A stretch of 64,000 bases of DNA from contig LSRX01000057.1 of NCBI GenBank assembly GCA_001939145.1, positions 373,796 to 437,795 on the forward strand, given 5' to 3'. The first letter of the stretch is position 1; each line of letters opens with the position of its first letter. Position numbers and translations under genes: made by a program. The notes under the pieces are model-generated. The model did no database searches and was not told where the DNA came from. It saw only the letters and a list, made by a program, of their open reading frames with translations. Shown piece by piece: positions 1-9,949 of this stretch. The DNA comes from Symbiodinium microadriaticum. Taxonomy: Eukaryota > Sar > Dinophyceae > Suessiales > Symbiodiniaceae.

Positions 1-31
<31 letters not shown>

Positions 32-40
32 TATATATGT
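1..40. repeat. (AT)n microsatellite
   Basis: The window opens in an AT/TATA dinucleotide run with one short CACATA interruption. It is low-complexity sequence with no coding content. Confidence 0.95.
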
Positions 41-52
41 TCACTCCCATGG

Positions 53-1109
53 CCCTAAACCCTAAACCCCTAGGGTCTAGAGTTTAGGGTTGAGGATTTA
101 GGATTTAGGGCTTAGAGTTTAGTGTCACCTGGACTTCCTCCTTTTTCCTCGAAGCCGCCGGGTGCGATTGGAAGCTCAGGGCTTTGGATTTGTTGGGCGT
201 GCAAGACCGCGCCTCGAGGCTTCACTAAGCGACAAAGCACCTATAGTCTCCCTTGTAGTTCCGGTTTGGGGTTACCTTATATGATCCTGAGCATAAGGTT
301 ACCTTAAAGGATCCTGAATGTAAACTTGCTTAAGCCGAAGAAAACAGGGAACTACAATGGAGACGATAGGTATGGTCGCTGTCCGAGCTACGGGGCTCCC
401 GCCGCCCTATCTGTCACTGGAGCAGCAAGCATTCAGGGTTCAGGGTTGCTTGGCTTGGGGTTTAGGGTTTAGGGTTTTGTGCTCCCTTGCAGGCAGGGGG
501 CTGCAGGCACTTTCTCGAAGATGAAGGCTCCCTTGCAGACCTGCCAAGCAGTGTTCAGCAACCAGTGGATGAGGTCCACAGCAACATTCCTCGGCAGCGG
601 CGGCACCCGCATGCAAGCTAGTGCTGAGACGTTTTTCTCGCTCAGCACCTTCAGGAAGCTCACGCTCCAGCTGTGACTGGCTATTGTTTAGGCCGCTCGA
701 AAACCGCATCCCCTGTAACGATTGATAGTCTACCAACCGAGTAGTTTCGCGAAGAATGAAGTAGCTTAAAACTCGAGGATTGGCACCTCAACATGCGCGA
801 CAATGCGCGGCAAAACACACGCGACGCCCACCGTGTATAGTGGAGGATTTTCAGCAGTTACGGCTTTAGCCGTTCACCCGGAACTCCCCAAAATCAACAA
901 CAAGGGCTGGGATTTCCTTCGCTGGTCTCTGAACCCTAGACCCAAACAGCCCAAACCCAAAAACCCTAAATCCTAGAACCCTAAACTCTCAATCCTAAAA
1001 CCTTAAACCCCAACCCCTCAACCCTAAACCTCAAGCCCTACACTCTATAAGCCCCATCCCCCAACCCGTGATTCCTAATCATGAACTGCCATAACCCACT
1101 TTTTGTAGG
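53..1109. repeat. 1,057-bp duplicated block, copy 1
   Basis: This block recurs exactly 2,161 bp downstream and I see no difference between the copies. Within it are a telomere-like tract (950 to 1045) and a GC-rich centre (480 to 780) with overlapping open frames of 61 to 98 codons on both strands. No frame there has clear splice sites or a recognisable motif, so I call no gene. Confidence 0.9.
950..1045 (-). repeat. Degenerate CCCTAAA tract (C-rich on +)
   Basis: Imperfect CCCTAAA units with variants such as CCTAAAT and CCCCAACC. Counted on the minus strand because the G-rich strand lies there. Confidence 0.85.
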
Positions 1110-1254
1110 GTCCCTAAAAAGAATTCTCCAGTGGGGCTTGTAATGAGACCCTACCAAAACATGTAGGTTTTTTTGCGGTTTAAGGTGAGCATTCACCCTA
1201 AACCCTAAGCCCTAAACCGTATTCAGCCCAAAGCCCTGAAGCACAAGCCTTCAG

Positions 1255-1316
1255 ACGCAACAAAAGGCAGAAGATGCCGTGAAGATTCTACAGAGGGAGG
1301 CCGCCTCAAGCTCGAA
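1255..1316 (+). CDS. Candidate exon, helical segment
   Basis: A ttcag acceptor and a GTGGGT donor bound 62 nt open as TQQKAEDAVKILQREAASSS plus two bases. It is rich in Ala, Glu, Lys and Leu and should form an amphipathic helix. A C-rich telomere-like tract lies before it and a G-rich one directly after. It resembles other exons here in the K-A-x-x-A-V-x-x-L spacing. The protein is not identified. Confidence 0.55.
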
Positions 1317-1317
1317 G

Positions 1318-1398
1318 TGGGTTTAGGGCTTAGGTTTTAGGGTTTAAGGGTTTAGAGTTTGAGGTTTTAGGGTTTTAGGGTTTAGGGTTTGAGGTTTA
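1318..1398 (+). repeat. Degenerate TTTAGGG tract (G-rich on +)
   Basis: About ten imperfect TTTAGGG units starting at the donor of the preceding exon. The G-rich strand is the sense strand of the inferred intron. Confidence 0.85.
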
Positions 1399-1404
1399 TA
1401 GTGA

Positions 1405-1518
1405 AGCCTGGAAAGTTGAAAGATGGATTTTAGGATGGTTAGTGCTGGGATTCCTCATACTGTACTTCACGGGCATGAGGATAGCGATGTTCCACCTTTC
1501 TGGCTTCTGCTTTATGAA
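1405..1518. mobile_element. MITE-like family L, copy 1
   Basis: Hairpin element whose ends pair as GGAAAGTTGAAAGA and TTCCACCTTTCTGGC. Two further copies lie near 47.3 and 62.2 kb. All three contain a central GCTGGGATTCC motif. It has no coding capacity, so any mobility would need transposase supplied elsewhere. Confidence 0.65.
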
Positions 1519-2049
1519 GCATCTACCTTAACAGTAACCTACCAAACCTACATGTCTGTAGGGTCCCGATCAAAGTCGGCTATGGTAGCGGATAAGGCTT
1601 TAAGGTTTGGGGCCTGTGGCACCTCTAAGGCAAAAAAGGGGGGGTAGTATTGAGGCTTCCTTTAAAGGATCCAGAGGGGGTGTAAGGGTCTATGAGGGTT
1701 TAGTACGTAGGGTTTAGAAGTTAGGAAGTTAGAGGTTTGGTCTTGAGAGGCATCGGGATTTCGGGCTACTGATCGGAAAAGGGTTTTTGGATACATTCTA
1801 CTATAACTATAATACAGACCTTTGCGGAATAGGATTAGTTGGCAACTGCTTAGCTCCGGCGAAAGGTTAGAAGTCCGGGTTTTGGATGTAAGGGTTTAGG
1901 TAGGTTGCGAGGGGTCTAGGGTTATGCTTGAGTGCAGCGCTTTAAGAATGTTGATGGACTTAGGGCTTTAAGGAGTGTGAAGGCTGAGGACTAGGTTCAG
2001 GGGAGTGGGGGCTGTGTCTACAGGTAAGTCTTCATTCAGCCTATCACGT

Positions 2050-2153
2050 GGGTAGTTTTCTAAATTCGGGCCTCTTTGGGGATCCCTTTTTTTTATACGG
2101 CTGCCGTACTATATTGGAGATCTAAAGAAGGGACCCTATTTAGAGAACTACCC
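2050..2153. mobile_element. MITE-like family D, copy 1
   Basis: About 100 bp with terminal inverted repeats GGGTAGTTCTCTAAAT and ATTTAGAGAACTACCC around a centre containing GCCGTACTATATTGG. Eight copies in the window share ends and centre. It is non-coding and short, as expected of a non-autonomous DNA element. Confidence 0.75.
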
Positions 2154-2213
2154 TAAACCCTAATCCCTAAACCCTAATCCCTAAACCCTAATCCCTAAAC
2201 CCTAATCCCTAGT

Positions 2214-3270
2214 CCCTAAACCCTAAACCCCTAGGGTCTAGAGTTTAGGGTTGAGGATTTAGGATTTAGGGCTTAGAGTTTAGTGTCACCTGGACTTCCT
2301 CCTTTTTCCTCGAAGCCGCCGGGTGCGATTGGAAGCTCAGGGCTTTGGATTTGTTGGGCGTGCAAGACCGCGCCTCGAGGCTTCACTAAGCGACAAAGCA
2401 CCTATAGTCTCCCTTGTAGTTCCGGTTTGGGGTTACCTTATATGATCCTGAGCATAAGGTTACCTTAAAGGATCCTGAATGTAAACTTGCTTAAGCCGAA
2501 GAAAACAGGGAACTACAATGGAGACGATAGGTATGGTCGCTGTCCGAGCTACGGGGCTCCCGCCGCCCTATCTGTCACTGGAGCAGCAAGCATTCAGGGT
2601 TCAGGGTTGCTTGGCTTGGGGTTTAGGGTTTAGGGTTTTGTGCTCCCTTGCAGGCAGGGGGCTGCAGGCACTTTCTCGAAGATGAAGGCTCCCTTGCAGA
2701 CCTGCCAAGCAGTGTTCAGCAACCAGTGGATGAGGTCCACAGCAACATTCCTCGGCAGCGGCGGCACCCGCATGCAAGCTAGTGCTGAGACGTTTTTCTC
2801 GCTCAGCACCTTCAGGAAGCTCACGCTCCAGCTGTGACTGGCTATTGTTTAGGCCGCTCGAAAACCGCATCCCCTGTAACGATTGATAGTCTACCAACCG
2901 AGTAGTTTCGCGAAGAATGAAGTAGCTTAAAACTCGAGGATTGGCACCTCAACATGCGCGACAATGCGCGGCAAAACACACGCGACGCCCACCGTGTATA
3001 GTGGAGGATTTTCAGCAGTTACGGCTTTAGCCGTTCACCCGGAACTCCCCAAAATCAACAACAAGGGCTGGGATTTCCTTCGCTGGTCTCTGAACCCTAG
3101 ACCCAAACAGCCCAAACCCAAAAACCCTAAATCCTAGAACCCTAAACTCTCAATCCTAAAACCTTAAACCCCAACCCCTCAACCCTAAACCTCAAGCCCT
3201 ACACTCTATAAGCCCCATCCCCCAACCCGTGATTCCTAATCATGAACTGCCATAACCCACTTTTTGTAGG
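2214..3270. repeat. 1,057-bp duplicated block, copy 2
   Basis: Identical to 53 to 1109 as far as I can read, and it stops exactly at the single N at 3271. Ending at a gap suggests a contig end assembled twice rather than a biological tandem duplication. Confidence 0.9.
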
Positions 3271-3271
3271 N
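3271..3271. other. Assembly join (single N)
   Basis: One N separates the end of the duplicated block from unrelated sequence. The true gap length is unknown. Confidence 0.9.
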
Positions 3272-3397
3272 AAACCCCAAAAATATCATGTCGGTACTTC
3301 CAGCTCGAAAAAAAACTCCGCGTGGCTGTGTTAGGGGGCATCCGGGGCCAGCTCCAGTTCGGCCGTGCCGGCCTCAACCGCCTGCCCCTAAGCCCTA

Positions 3398-3495
3398 CTT
3401 AGTAGCTGAATGGCTGCACTTTTTAGTTTTGGTGGAAGATGATCCCTTCTAGAACTGGTGTACACTTGTTTATGCTTTTGAACTCAGCAACTAAG
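3398..3495. mobile_element. MITE-like family C, copy 1
   Basis: About 100 bp beginning CTTAGTAGCTGA and ending TCAGCAACTAAG, which are imperfect inverted repeats. A conserved core reads GATCCCTT-TAGAACTG. Nine copies lie in this window. This one ends 25 bp before a candidate exon acceptor. Confidence 0.75.
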
Positions 3496-3520
3496 CCTAT
3501 AAACCCCGGAAGAACGGGAG

Positions 3521-3616
3521 CCGTGCACGCGGCGAGTCGTACAAGACTCGAGAGGCTCTTGGCCTGGTCACGGCCGAGGAGAGAGAAGTGTGGGCCAGAG
3601 CGCGACTGACATCCAG
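3521..3616 (+). CDS. Candidate exon, charged helical segment
   Basis: The preferred frame is open through ESYKTREALGLVTAEEREVW and ends at the donor GTCAGT; it reads as a charged helix. An alternative frame from about 3590 to 3787 is rich in Ser and Pro and stays open longer, so this GC-rich patch could instead code for a disordered segment. The start phase (one base) fits the end phase of the exon at 1255. Function unknown. Confidence 0.45.
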
Positions 3617-4239
3617 GTCAGTTCGGCCGCGCCGCACGGCTCTTCCAGCTCCACCTTCCCCGCCGAAAGCGGGTACATCGATCGTTCCGGGATTTGGCCG
3701 GGTCAACGATCCACCTCCAGTGCCCCGACAGCTCCGAGCCCGTCGTCGTTGCCGCCACCACCGCCTACGGAACCGTTCCCAGAATCCTAAAAGGATCGAA
3801 TTTGGATGAGTGTACAGCTCGCTCTTCTGTATGTCGTACCGACAAGCCGCCCCGCGAGCCTAAACCTGTATGTGCATCCGTAGCTGAGGGTCTGTCGGTC
3901 AGTCGTGCGCCACATGTTGTTTGCTGTGATCGTTGTGACATTACTTGATTGGTGCTTTGGGTGGAACTGGACGAGATCAACTTCGGGGCCTGAACTGGAC
4001 CTGAAATCCCAGTCTCCGACGCCCTAGACCACAGCCGATGCTTCCAGCAAGTCTAAACCCCAAACCCTGAACCCTAAACCCTAAACCCGAAAAAGAAAAG
4101 CACACCCTGAACCTTGTTTCTGTAGATCCCTTGAAGGAACCCTAAACCCTACACCCCCTTCTTGGATCGATGGGAGGTCCGGTCGCAGTCGAGAGACGTG
4201 GACAACCAAATGCAGTCCAGGGACGAGGCACGGGGTTGA

Positions 4240-4548
4240 GGGGTTGAGGGTTTGGGGCTGCTCCGGTTTTAGGGGCCTAGGTTTTGGAGGCTAGTAGGGT
4301 TTAGGGTGTATTAGTCTAGGAGTTTAGGGTTGGGGATTTAGGGTTTGGGGTTTAGAAGTTAGGGGTTTAGGTTCTATATTTTTAGGGTATCGTGCTTCAG
4401 GGATTTTGGGTGTTTAGAAGTTTAGGGTTAAAGGGGTTTAGAGTTTCGGGCTTAGGAGTTGTGCGGTATTTGGGTTTTGAGGTTGAGGGTTTATCGTTCA
4501 GTGTCTGGGGTTTAGGGTTTTGAGGTTGATGGCTTTAAGGTTTAGTAG
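4240..4548 (+). repeat. Degenerate TTTAGGG region (G-rich on +)
   Basis: About 300 bp of highly diverged TTTAGGG-like units with many T-to-G and spacer changes. No exon is visible in it. Confidence 0.8.
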
Positions 4549-4626
4549 AGGCCGCTAAGTAGTTCCTTTTTATGGTTTATTTTTAGAACCTATACCAACA
4601 AGGAACTACTTAGGGGCCTATGGGTT
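4549..4626. mobile_element. MITE-like family A, copy 1 (5' diverged)
   Basis: Member of the commonest hairpin family here. Its consensus ends are CCCATAGGCCCCTAAGTAG and the reverse complement, followed inward by TTCCTTTTTG. The loop contains TTATAGGATTCTAAATATAA in full copies. This copy has lost the outer left end. Confidence 0.7.
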
Positions 4627-4984
4627 AGTATAGGGTTTAGGGTTTTGAGGGTTTAGGCAAGGCTCCGTTGTCGCCAGGCTGCCGGTTCTTAGATCAGGGC
4701 CCTATCAAGCGCAAAACCTTGACTCTTACTCCCCAAGCCCTATAAACCCCAAAGCCTAAACTCAACCTCTACATCCCAACCTAATTATGGGATTTGCGGT
4801 TGAGGGTGTAGTAGTTAGGGTCAGGTGTCCAAACAGACCCAAGGACCTTTTACATTTTAGCATGTCGGCCCCCCAAACCCTCGTATTTGGCTCTTCGCAT
4901 CCTCTGTGAGGAAAAAACTATGTACAGTATGGTCTTCAAGCAAAACCCTCAACTTTACGTCCCAAGCCGCAAGTCTGGTAACAG

Positions 4985-5080
4985 GCTCTGCGGGACCTTG
5001 CCGAGAAGTTGCGGGATCGGCTTACTCCGATCGTCGCCAAGATGGACGGGGCGCTGTCCACTCTGAGGCCCTCACTCTAA
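4985..5080 (+). CDS. Candidate exon, helical, with in-frame stop
   Basis: After a taacag acceptor the frame reads ALRDLAEKLRDRLTPIVAKM and on through DGALSTLRPSL to TAA at 5078. Either this is a terminal exon or it ends earlier at the GTCCAC donor at 5056. Leu and charged residues are spaced as in a long amphipathic helix. C-rich repeat remnants lie on its left and a G-rich tract at 5106 to 5150 on its right. Confidence 0.55.
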   Translation, partial: ALRDLAEKLRDRLTPIVAKMDGALSTLRPSL

Positions 5081-5213
5081 GCAGTCATTAGTTTTTTAGA
5101 GAACTACTGGGTTTGGGTTTAGGGTTTAGGGGTTGAGGGTTTAGGGGGGGTCTATATAGCTGCACTAATTGGGTACTTTCCCTTGCTGGCTCAAAAATGG
5201 GACCTAGGGTCAG

Positions 5214-5242
5214 GTGGAGCAGCACATGGACCACATCCTGAA
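5214..5242 (+). CDS. Weak candidate exon (VEQHMDHIL)
   Basis: A 29-nt stretch between gtcag and GTACGT reads VEQHMDHIL plus two bases. The donor is good, but the segment is very short and the repeat to its left is G-rich, against the pattern seen around stronger exons. Confidence 0.25.
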
Positions 5243-5639
5243 GTACGTACCTGAAGTAACATTCGACGATGAAGATTCTGGTGCGTTGCGTTCCTTCGGC
5301 TGTGGGATCATGCATGATTCTATGGGCTCAAGGGTTTCGGTCTTAGGGGCAAGACCCCAAAACCCAAAACCCTAACGCCCTAAACCCTAAACCCTAAAAC
5401 GCCCTAAACCCGAACACCCTGAGCTTGCTCCAGGGTGTTGACATGCTGCTGCAGACATAATTTTTTGGACCCTTAGAAGCACAAGTATAGGAACCCTTCT
5501 AGCAACCCTTAAAGGAATCCGTGTAACACAAACCGCTACAGCAACTCTGGTATGAATAAATCCTATAGGAATCCCTCTTTGGGATCCGTTACAGCAATCC
5601 TAAGCCCGAAATACCTAAACAAACCCAGACCAGACCCCA

Positions 5640-5750
5640 AAAGCGGTCCAACCTTCGACCCGAAACCCTAAACCCGAAACCCCGAAACCCCTAAACCTTA
5701 AATCCGAAACCCGAAACCCCTAAACCCCTAAACCCTAAACCATCGACCCG
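5640..5750 (-). repeat. CCCTAAA/CCCGAAA tract (C-rich on +)
   Basis: Telomere-like units interleaved with a CCGAAAC variant, ending about 10 bp before an exon acceptor. Confidence 0.85.
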
Positions 5751-5754
5751 GCAG

Positions 5755-5789
5755 AAGTCACAAGCGAAGGACCTCTCCAGAAGACGGAA
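5755..5789 (+). CDS. Candidate exon, basic (KSQAKDLSRRR)
   Basis: A 35-nt segment between ggcag and GTGGGT encodes KSQAKDLSRRR plus two bases. C-rich telomere-like repeat precedes it and a G-rich tract follows within 20 bp. The donor matches that of the exon at 1255. Confidence 0.5.
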
Positions 5790-5806
5790 GTGGGTCTCCT
5801 AGCAGT

Positions 5807-5890
5807 GGGGTTTAGGGGTTTAGGGTTATAGGGGTTTAGGGGTTTAGGGTTTTAGGGATTTAGGGGTTTAGGGGTTTAGGGGTTTAGGAT
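5807..5890 (+). repeat. TTTAGGGG tract (G-rich on +)
   Basis: Eight-base TTTAGGGG is the commonest unit, mixed with TTTAGGG. Confidence 0.9.
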
Positions 5891-6027
5891 TAATTCCCTG
5901 ACACGCACAACCGCGATTTCACGTTAGGACAGAATTTTAATCGCACCCATGTCTCCTTCCTAGGACCTAAACCAACTCAGCCTCGATTCAGGACATCCAA
6001 AACCCTAAATCATAAATCCAGAACTTA

Positions 6028-6120
6028 TACCCATAGGCTCCTAAGTAGTTCCTTTTGGGATTACCTTATAGGATTCTAAATATAACCCACAAAAAGGAAC
6101 TGCTTGGGGGTCTATGGGTA
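6028..6120. mobile_element. MITE-like family A, copy 2 (complete)
   Basis: Complete 93-bp hairpin running from TACCCATAGGCTCC to a matching TATGGGTA. The arms pair over about 30 bases, which would form a strong stem in DNA or RNA. Confidence 0.8.
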
Positions 6121-6173
6121 AGCACTAAATCCCTAGAACCTAAACCCACACCCAACTCTCACCCTCGATTCAG

Positions 6174-6207
6174 GACGCATTCAGAGAAAGCCATGGTCAA
6201 GGCTGAA
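6174..6207 (+). CDS. Candidate exon (THSEKAMVKAE)
   Basis: Between the acceptor cgattcag and the donor GTGGGG lie 34 nt encoding THSEKAMVKAE after one leading base. Short but similar in composition to the other helical exons. C-rich repeat remnants stand directly upstream. Confidence 0.4.
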
Positions 6208-6342
6208 GTGGGGAATTGGCATTGGCATCTTCGGGGTTAAAAAAAACCCCCAACGGGTCCATGTGCCCAAAGAGCATCCCCTTAAGGGTCCCTTGTAGGG
6301 TTCCCTAAAGGGATCTTCAAGGGTTCTGCAGGGTTTAGTTTT

Positions 6343-6452
6343 TAAGGGTCCATGTACCCAAGTAGTAGATACTTTGCCCTTAAATTAAAGCAGTCCCTAA
6401 AAAGGTACTTCGGGGTCAATGTATATACCATGTGAAGACGTGGACCCTTAGG
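6343..6452. mobile_element. MITE-like family G, copy 1
   Basis: About 110 bp with ends TAAGGGTCCATGTACCCA and TGGACCCTTAGGG as inverted repeats, and an inner TAGTATATACTTTGG arm. Other copies lie at 20.1 and 39.4 kb. Confidence 0.7.
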
Positions 6453-7081
6453 GAAATATAGAAGTTTAAATAAGAACATAGTTCCGTAGGGTTGCTTACT
6501 AGAACTATACATGTAGAGCTTAGAAGGTTTAGGGTCTCGGATTCGTAGGTTTTGGGTTTTGGGTGAAGGGGTTTAGGGCTCAGAGAGCCCTGAAATGAGC
6601 AACATACCTGATAGACCATACTCATAACCTCCTTAAAACATCGAAGACGCATTTCTTATTTAAGGCTTGTGAGCTCTCTAGCCGAGGGTTCGAGTGTTTT
6701 TTTTTGAATCTTAAGGTTTAGGGTTCGGCGAGGGTTCCTTGGGGGGATTCGACAAGGGTTTAGGGTTGATTTGGCCTAGTTTAAGTTACCACAATGGGGA
6801 TCTTTGGTACCGTAAATCATGGGGGTTCCTTGTTGTGGTAACTTTTGAAAGTCTCTAAACCGAACCCTGTCCAGGGGGTTGCATGCAAGTCCAACATGTT
6901 GTATGGCGAAGGGTTTTTGGATTTAGTGCCTTCGCCGTAGTTAGAGTTCTGGACTTAGGGGATGCGTAATAGTTCAAGCTTCCTGTGTTGTCTTGAAAAT
7001 TGCTGTCTCCTAAACCCTAAACCCTAAGTGCTGAGGTTTGAGTTGAACCCCTCCATTTTTTCGTCCGAGCCCTTGAGCCAG

Positions 7082-7143
7082 GCATCTGGAGAGGAAGCCA
7101 GCAAGGGCGTCCAGGACATGGAGGCGAAAGGACTCAGATTCAA
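7082..7143 (+). CDS. Candidate exon, helical segment
   Basis: ASGEEASKGVQDMEAKGLRF plus two bases, after a gagccag acceptor and before GTACAG. The 62-nt length equals that of the exon at 1255, and both run from phase 0 to phase 2. The segment is charged and predicted helical. Confidence 0.55.
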
Positions 7144-7184
7144 GTACAGGGCTTGGGGTGTTTGGTTACTGTAGGGGCCTAAAT

Positions 7185-7475
7185 CATCCCTAAACCCGAA
7201 ACCCCTAAGCCCTAAGCCCCTAAACTCTTAGTTCCCTCAACAGGTCCAGCTTTGCAGCGGCAAGCCCCCAAACCCCTAAACCCTAAACCCTAAACCCCTA
7301 AATCCCTAAACCCCTAAACCCTAAACCCCTAAACCCCTAAACCCCTAAACCCCTACACCCTAAACCCCTNCCCTAAATCCCTAAACCCCTAAACCCTAAA
7401 CCCCTAAACCCCTAAACCCCTAAACCCCTACACCCTAAACCCCTAGACCCTGAACCCCTAAACCCTAAACCCTGG
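7185..7475 (-). repeat. Long CCCCTAAA array with join at 7370
   Basis: Tandem CCCTAAA and CCCCTAAA units. A single N at 7370 is followed by a copy of 7296 to 7369, so the array length is unresolved. Confidence 0.9.
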
Positions 7476-8116
7476 GGAGAAGGTGGGGGATGGGGGAAGT
7501 CGAGCTATGGGTTTCGTGCACTTCACATGTCAAGGTTTAGGGTGTTAGTATAGGGGAATAATTTCCTTAGTATTTTGGGGCCTCATGATCAGAATTAGAG
7601 CATAAAATATACCCAAACCCCTAGTCTAAGTATGGAGGGCCCTACATCGGGGTTTGGGGTCCGTTTTGCTGCGCTGTCAGGCGCCGCCATATCAGGTGGC
7701 AGTCAATCTCTTGTATTGGGGTTTGGGGCTTGGTGATAATATAGAAGCTTGAATTAGTTACCTATACAGTTTTGAGGGCTCCTCATTATAATCATTTTAT
7801 AATATACCCCCAAACCCTACTCTCACTTATTCAGGCCTCTAAACTAGGTCGTCTTGGATATGCCAGACCTTCAACTACCCTAAACTTTACCAGCCGAAAG
7901 GCCAAATCCTCACACAACGGGCTCGCCTTTGCTCCTGCCCCTGCCCCTACCCTTACACCTGCCCTTGGCTCTGCCCGAGGCTTAACATGTATAGGGCTCT
8001 GCATCTTATATTAGAGTCTCCATGGGGTTATATGGACGCGACGCCCCCTTTTTTGCGGTTCATTTGGTGGTGAAGTAGACCCGAAGCCCTAAACCCTACA
8101 CTGAACCCCGCCTCAG

Positions 8117-8197
8117 AAAATCGCAGTGCTTTGTTCGAGGCTGCCGTCAAGTCGGCGACCGAAGCTCAGGAGGTTCTCCTGGGCAGAGGGATTCAAG
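8117..8197 (+). CDS. Candidate exon, helical segment
   Basis: The 81-nt segment after cctcag encodes NRSALFEAAVKSATEAQEVL followed by LGRGIQ. Its donor GTTTAG is the first unit of the downstream TTTAGGG tract. The EAAVKSATEAQ core resembles the exons at 1255 and 21346. It is a strong example of the exon flanked left by C-rich and right by G-rich repeat. Confidence 0.6.
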
Positions 8198-8420
8198 GTT
8201 TAGGGTTTTGGGGTTTAGGCTTTGGGGTGGAAGGGTTCAGGGTCTTGCGGTTGAGGCTTTGGGGTCTAAGGGCTCATCGTTTAGAGTCTTAGGGTTTAGG
8301 CTTTGAGGTCTAAGGGTTTAGGGTTTAGGGTCTTAGGGCTTAGGGTTTGGTATCTAAGGGTTGAGGGTTTAGGGCTTTAGAGTTTAGGATTTGGGGTTTA
8401 GGGTTTCGAGGATGGAGGAA
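8195..8420 (+). repeat. Degenerate TTTAGGG tract (G-rich on +)
   Basis: About 30 variable units (TTTAGGG, TTTGGGG, CTTAGGG) directly after the exon donor. Confidence 0.9.
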
Positions 8421-9056
8421 TACGGTTCCTTTGCGGGTTCTTGAAGGAACTGAACCTAGGCATAGAGGCTAAGTGTGTTGGGGTTTTAGGGTTTAGGCCT
8501 GGGGCTTAGGGTATCAGATGCTACGGGTTTAAAGTTAGGGGTTCGATTTTGACTGCATGCAAGATTTGAGGACGTTCACAAACTCATCACACACATGGAT
8601 GAGATTAGAAGCGTGAGGCCAGCAAGCATCGGTCATGACGGGGTTCAACCTCATTTATGGTTTCTGTTGGCTGTAGAGTCTTAGAGGTTGATGTCCGTTA
8701 TTGAAGGCGGAGCTACAAAAATAGAACCCCTGACAAGTCTTATCAGAAAACATATATTGGTAGGAATTCTTTGGCGGGTCTATTGTTCATGAGCTCAGAT
8801 CCTCGCACGGGTCCGGGATAGTGCGGCCACGCGGGTCTTTTCATGAGACACCCTCAAATCACTGGTCTCTCATCCACGGCCCTGCCATTATGTCAGGTTA
8901 GGGTTCTGATGCTCGAATCGCATACATCTCCGAAATAGTTTTAGTATAGGTCAAGGTTCCTGAATTATTCTCAACGTTATTCGCTTTGGTTACCTCATAC
9001 TGTTCATTAACACAGCCCACAAACCCTGGTCTAGTTGTTGCTTTGTCCGCGGACAG

Positions 9057-9106
9057 GCATTCCAGAAGGCCGTGGCATCGTCTGAACAGGAGGCGACTTT
9101 GCTGCC
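9057..9106 (+). CDS. Candidate exon (AFQKAVASSEQEATLL)
   Basis: Fifty nt from ggacag to GTGTTT read AFQKAVASSEQEATLL plus two bases. A minus-strand frame of 94 codons covers the same DNA but lacks splice-like ends and a family motif. The K-A-V-x-S-S-E pattern recurs in other + strand exons. Confidence 0.5.
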
Positions 9107-9249
9107 GTGTTTTGCCAGTGACTAGCTTGTGCGCCTGTTGTGGGGTAGTACCATCACTATTCCAATCAAACTTCAGGTCCACTAGGACTCGCCAAGTAGG
9201 ACATCGACGGCTTCAACTGCTTCGCCCTAAGCCCGAAATACTGAGCATC

Positions 9250-9495
9250 CCATATCCCGTAAACCCGCAACCCCGAGCCTCCCTAAACCCTAAATTTTCG
9301 TAAGGAACCGGATAGAATCCCTCTAGAACCCTTTAAAGGAGCCCTTGAAGAAACCCTTCCTCAACCTTTAACTTAACCCGAAACCCTAAGCCCCTAAGCC
9401 CCTAAACCCTTAAAGCCCTAAGCCCTAAAAGCATCCCCAAAATCGCCCCCAAACCCTAAACCCTAAACCCCATACCCTAAACCCTACCCTTTGTT
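9250..9495 (-). repeat. Degenerate CCCTAAA region (C-rich on +)
   Basis: Discontinuous C-rich telomere-like units up to about 30 bp before the next exon. Confidence 0.8.
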
Positions 9496-9526
9496 TTCTT
9501 TGCCACCGACGCCTCTTGGCGCCCAG

Positions 9527-9568
9527 GGAGCTGAGCCTGCCCTGGCGGCGCTGGAGTCCGCGATCAAG
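9527..9568 (+). CDS. Candidate exon (GAEPALAALESAIK)
   Basis: Exactly 42 nt and phase 0 at both ends: GAEPALAALESAIK between gcccag and GTGCCG. Nearly all third positions are G or C. The exons at 10634 and 40379 are also 42 nt with phase 0 ends, and 10634 has the same GTGCCG donor. Ala and Leu spacing predicts one amphipathic helix. Confidence 0.65.
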
Positions 9569-9589
9569 GTGCCGGGCCTTTTCGGGTTT

Positions 9590-9622
9590 ACTTAGTTCCC
9601 CAATACCCAACCTTTAAACTTA
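9590..9622. mobile_element. MITE-like family B fragment
   Basis: Left 33 bp of family B (CTTAGTTCCCCAATACCC) cut off by unrelated G-rich sequence. A fuller copy stands 130 bp downstream. Confidence 0.6.
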
Positions 9623-9660
9623 GAGAGGGGACTAGGGTTTAGGAATTGGGGTTTAGGGTT

Positions 9661-9747
9661 TACCCATAGGCTCCTAATAGTTCCTTTTTGTGGTTTATAT
9701 GCAGAATCCTATAAGGTGAAAAGGAACCACGAAGGAGCCTATGGGTA
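9661..9747. mobile_element. MITE-like family A, copy 3
   Basis: Complete hairpin with the loop TGGTTTATATGCAGAATCC, which is the reverse orientation of copy 2. It is followed directly by a family B element. Confidence 0.8.
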
Positions 9748-9749
9748 GG

Positions 9750-9850
9750 TCTCCAATACCCAACCTTCATAAACTTATTGGGTTCTTATAGCTTATAGTA
9801 GTAATCTGAAAGTTTAACCTCTTTTTGTTCCCTGGCTTATCGGGCAAGTA
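9750..9850. mobile_element. MITE-like family B, copy 1
   Basis: About 100 bp. The family consensus starts CTTAGTTCCCCAATACCCAA and ends GGCTTATTGGGGAAGTAAG, with a conserved inner TTTAGTAGTAATCTGAAAG. This copy has a TCGGGCAAG change in the right end. Confidence 0.75.
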
Positions 9851-9861
9851 CGTTTAGGATT

Positions 9862-9945
9862 GACAGCTGCAGCGGGTTTTTGATGCATCAAGAAAACCGC
9901 TGCAACGGTTTTTTTGATGCATCTGCATCAAAAACCCGATTGAGG
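9862..9945. other. Nested inverted repeat (hairpin)
   Basis: CGGGTTTTTGATGCA at 9873 is inverted as TGCATCAAAAACCCG at 9924, and an inner copy of the arm lies between them. Unlike the MITE-like families I see no other copy in the window. Confidence 0.75.
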
Positions 9946-9949
9946 CTTA

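Noticed and set aside
440..736. 98-codon and 64-codon frames on the minus strand (and the copies at 2601 to 2897)
   Set aside because: Three frames overlap on both strands, one runs into telomere-like repeat, and there is no domain or clear splice-site pair.
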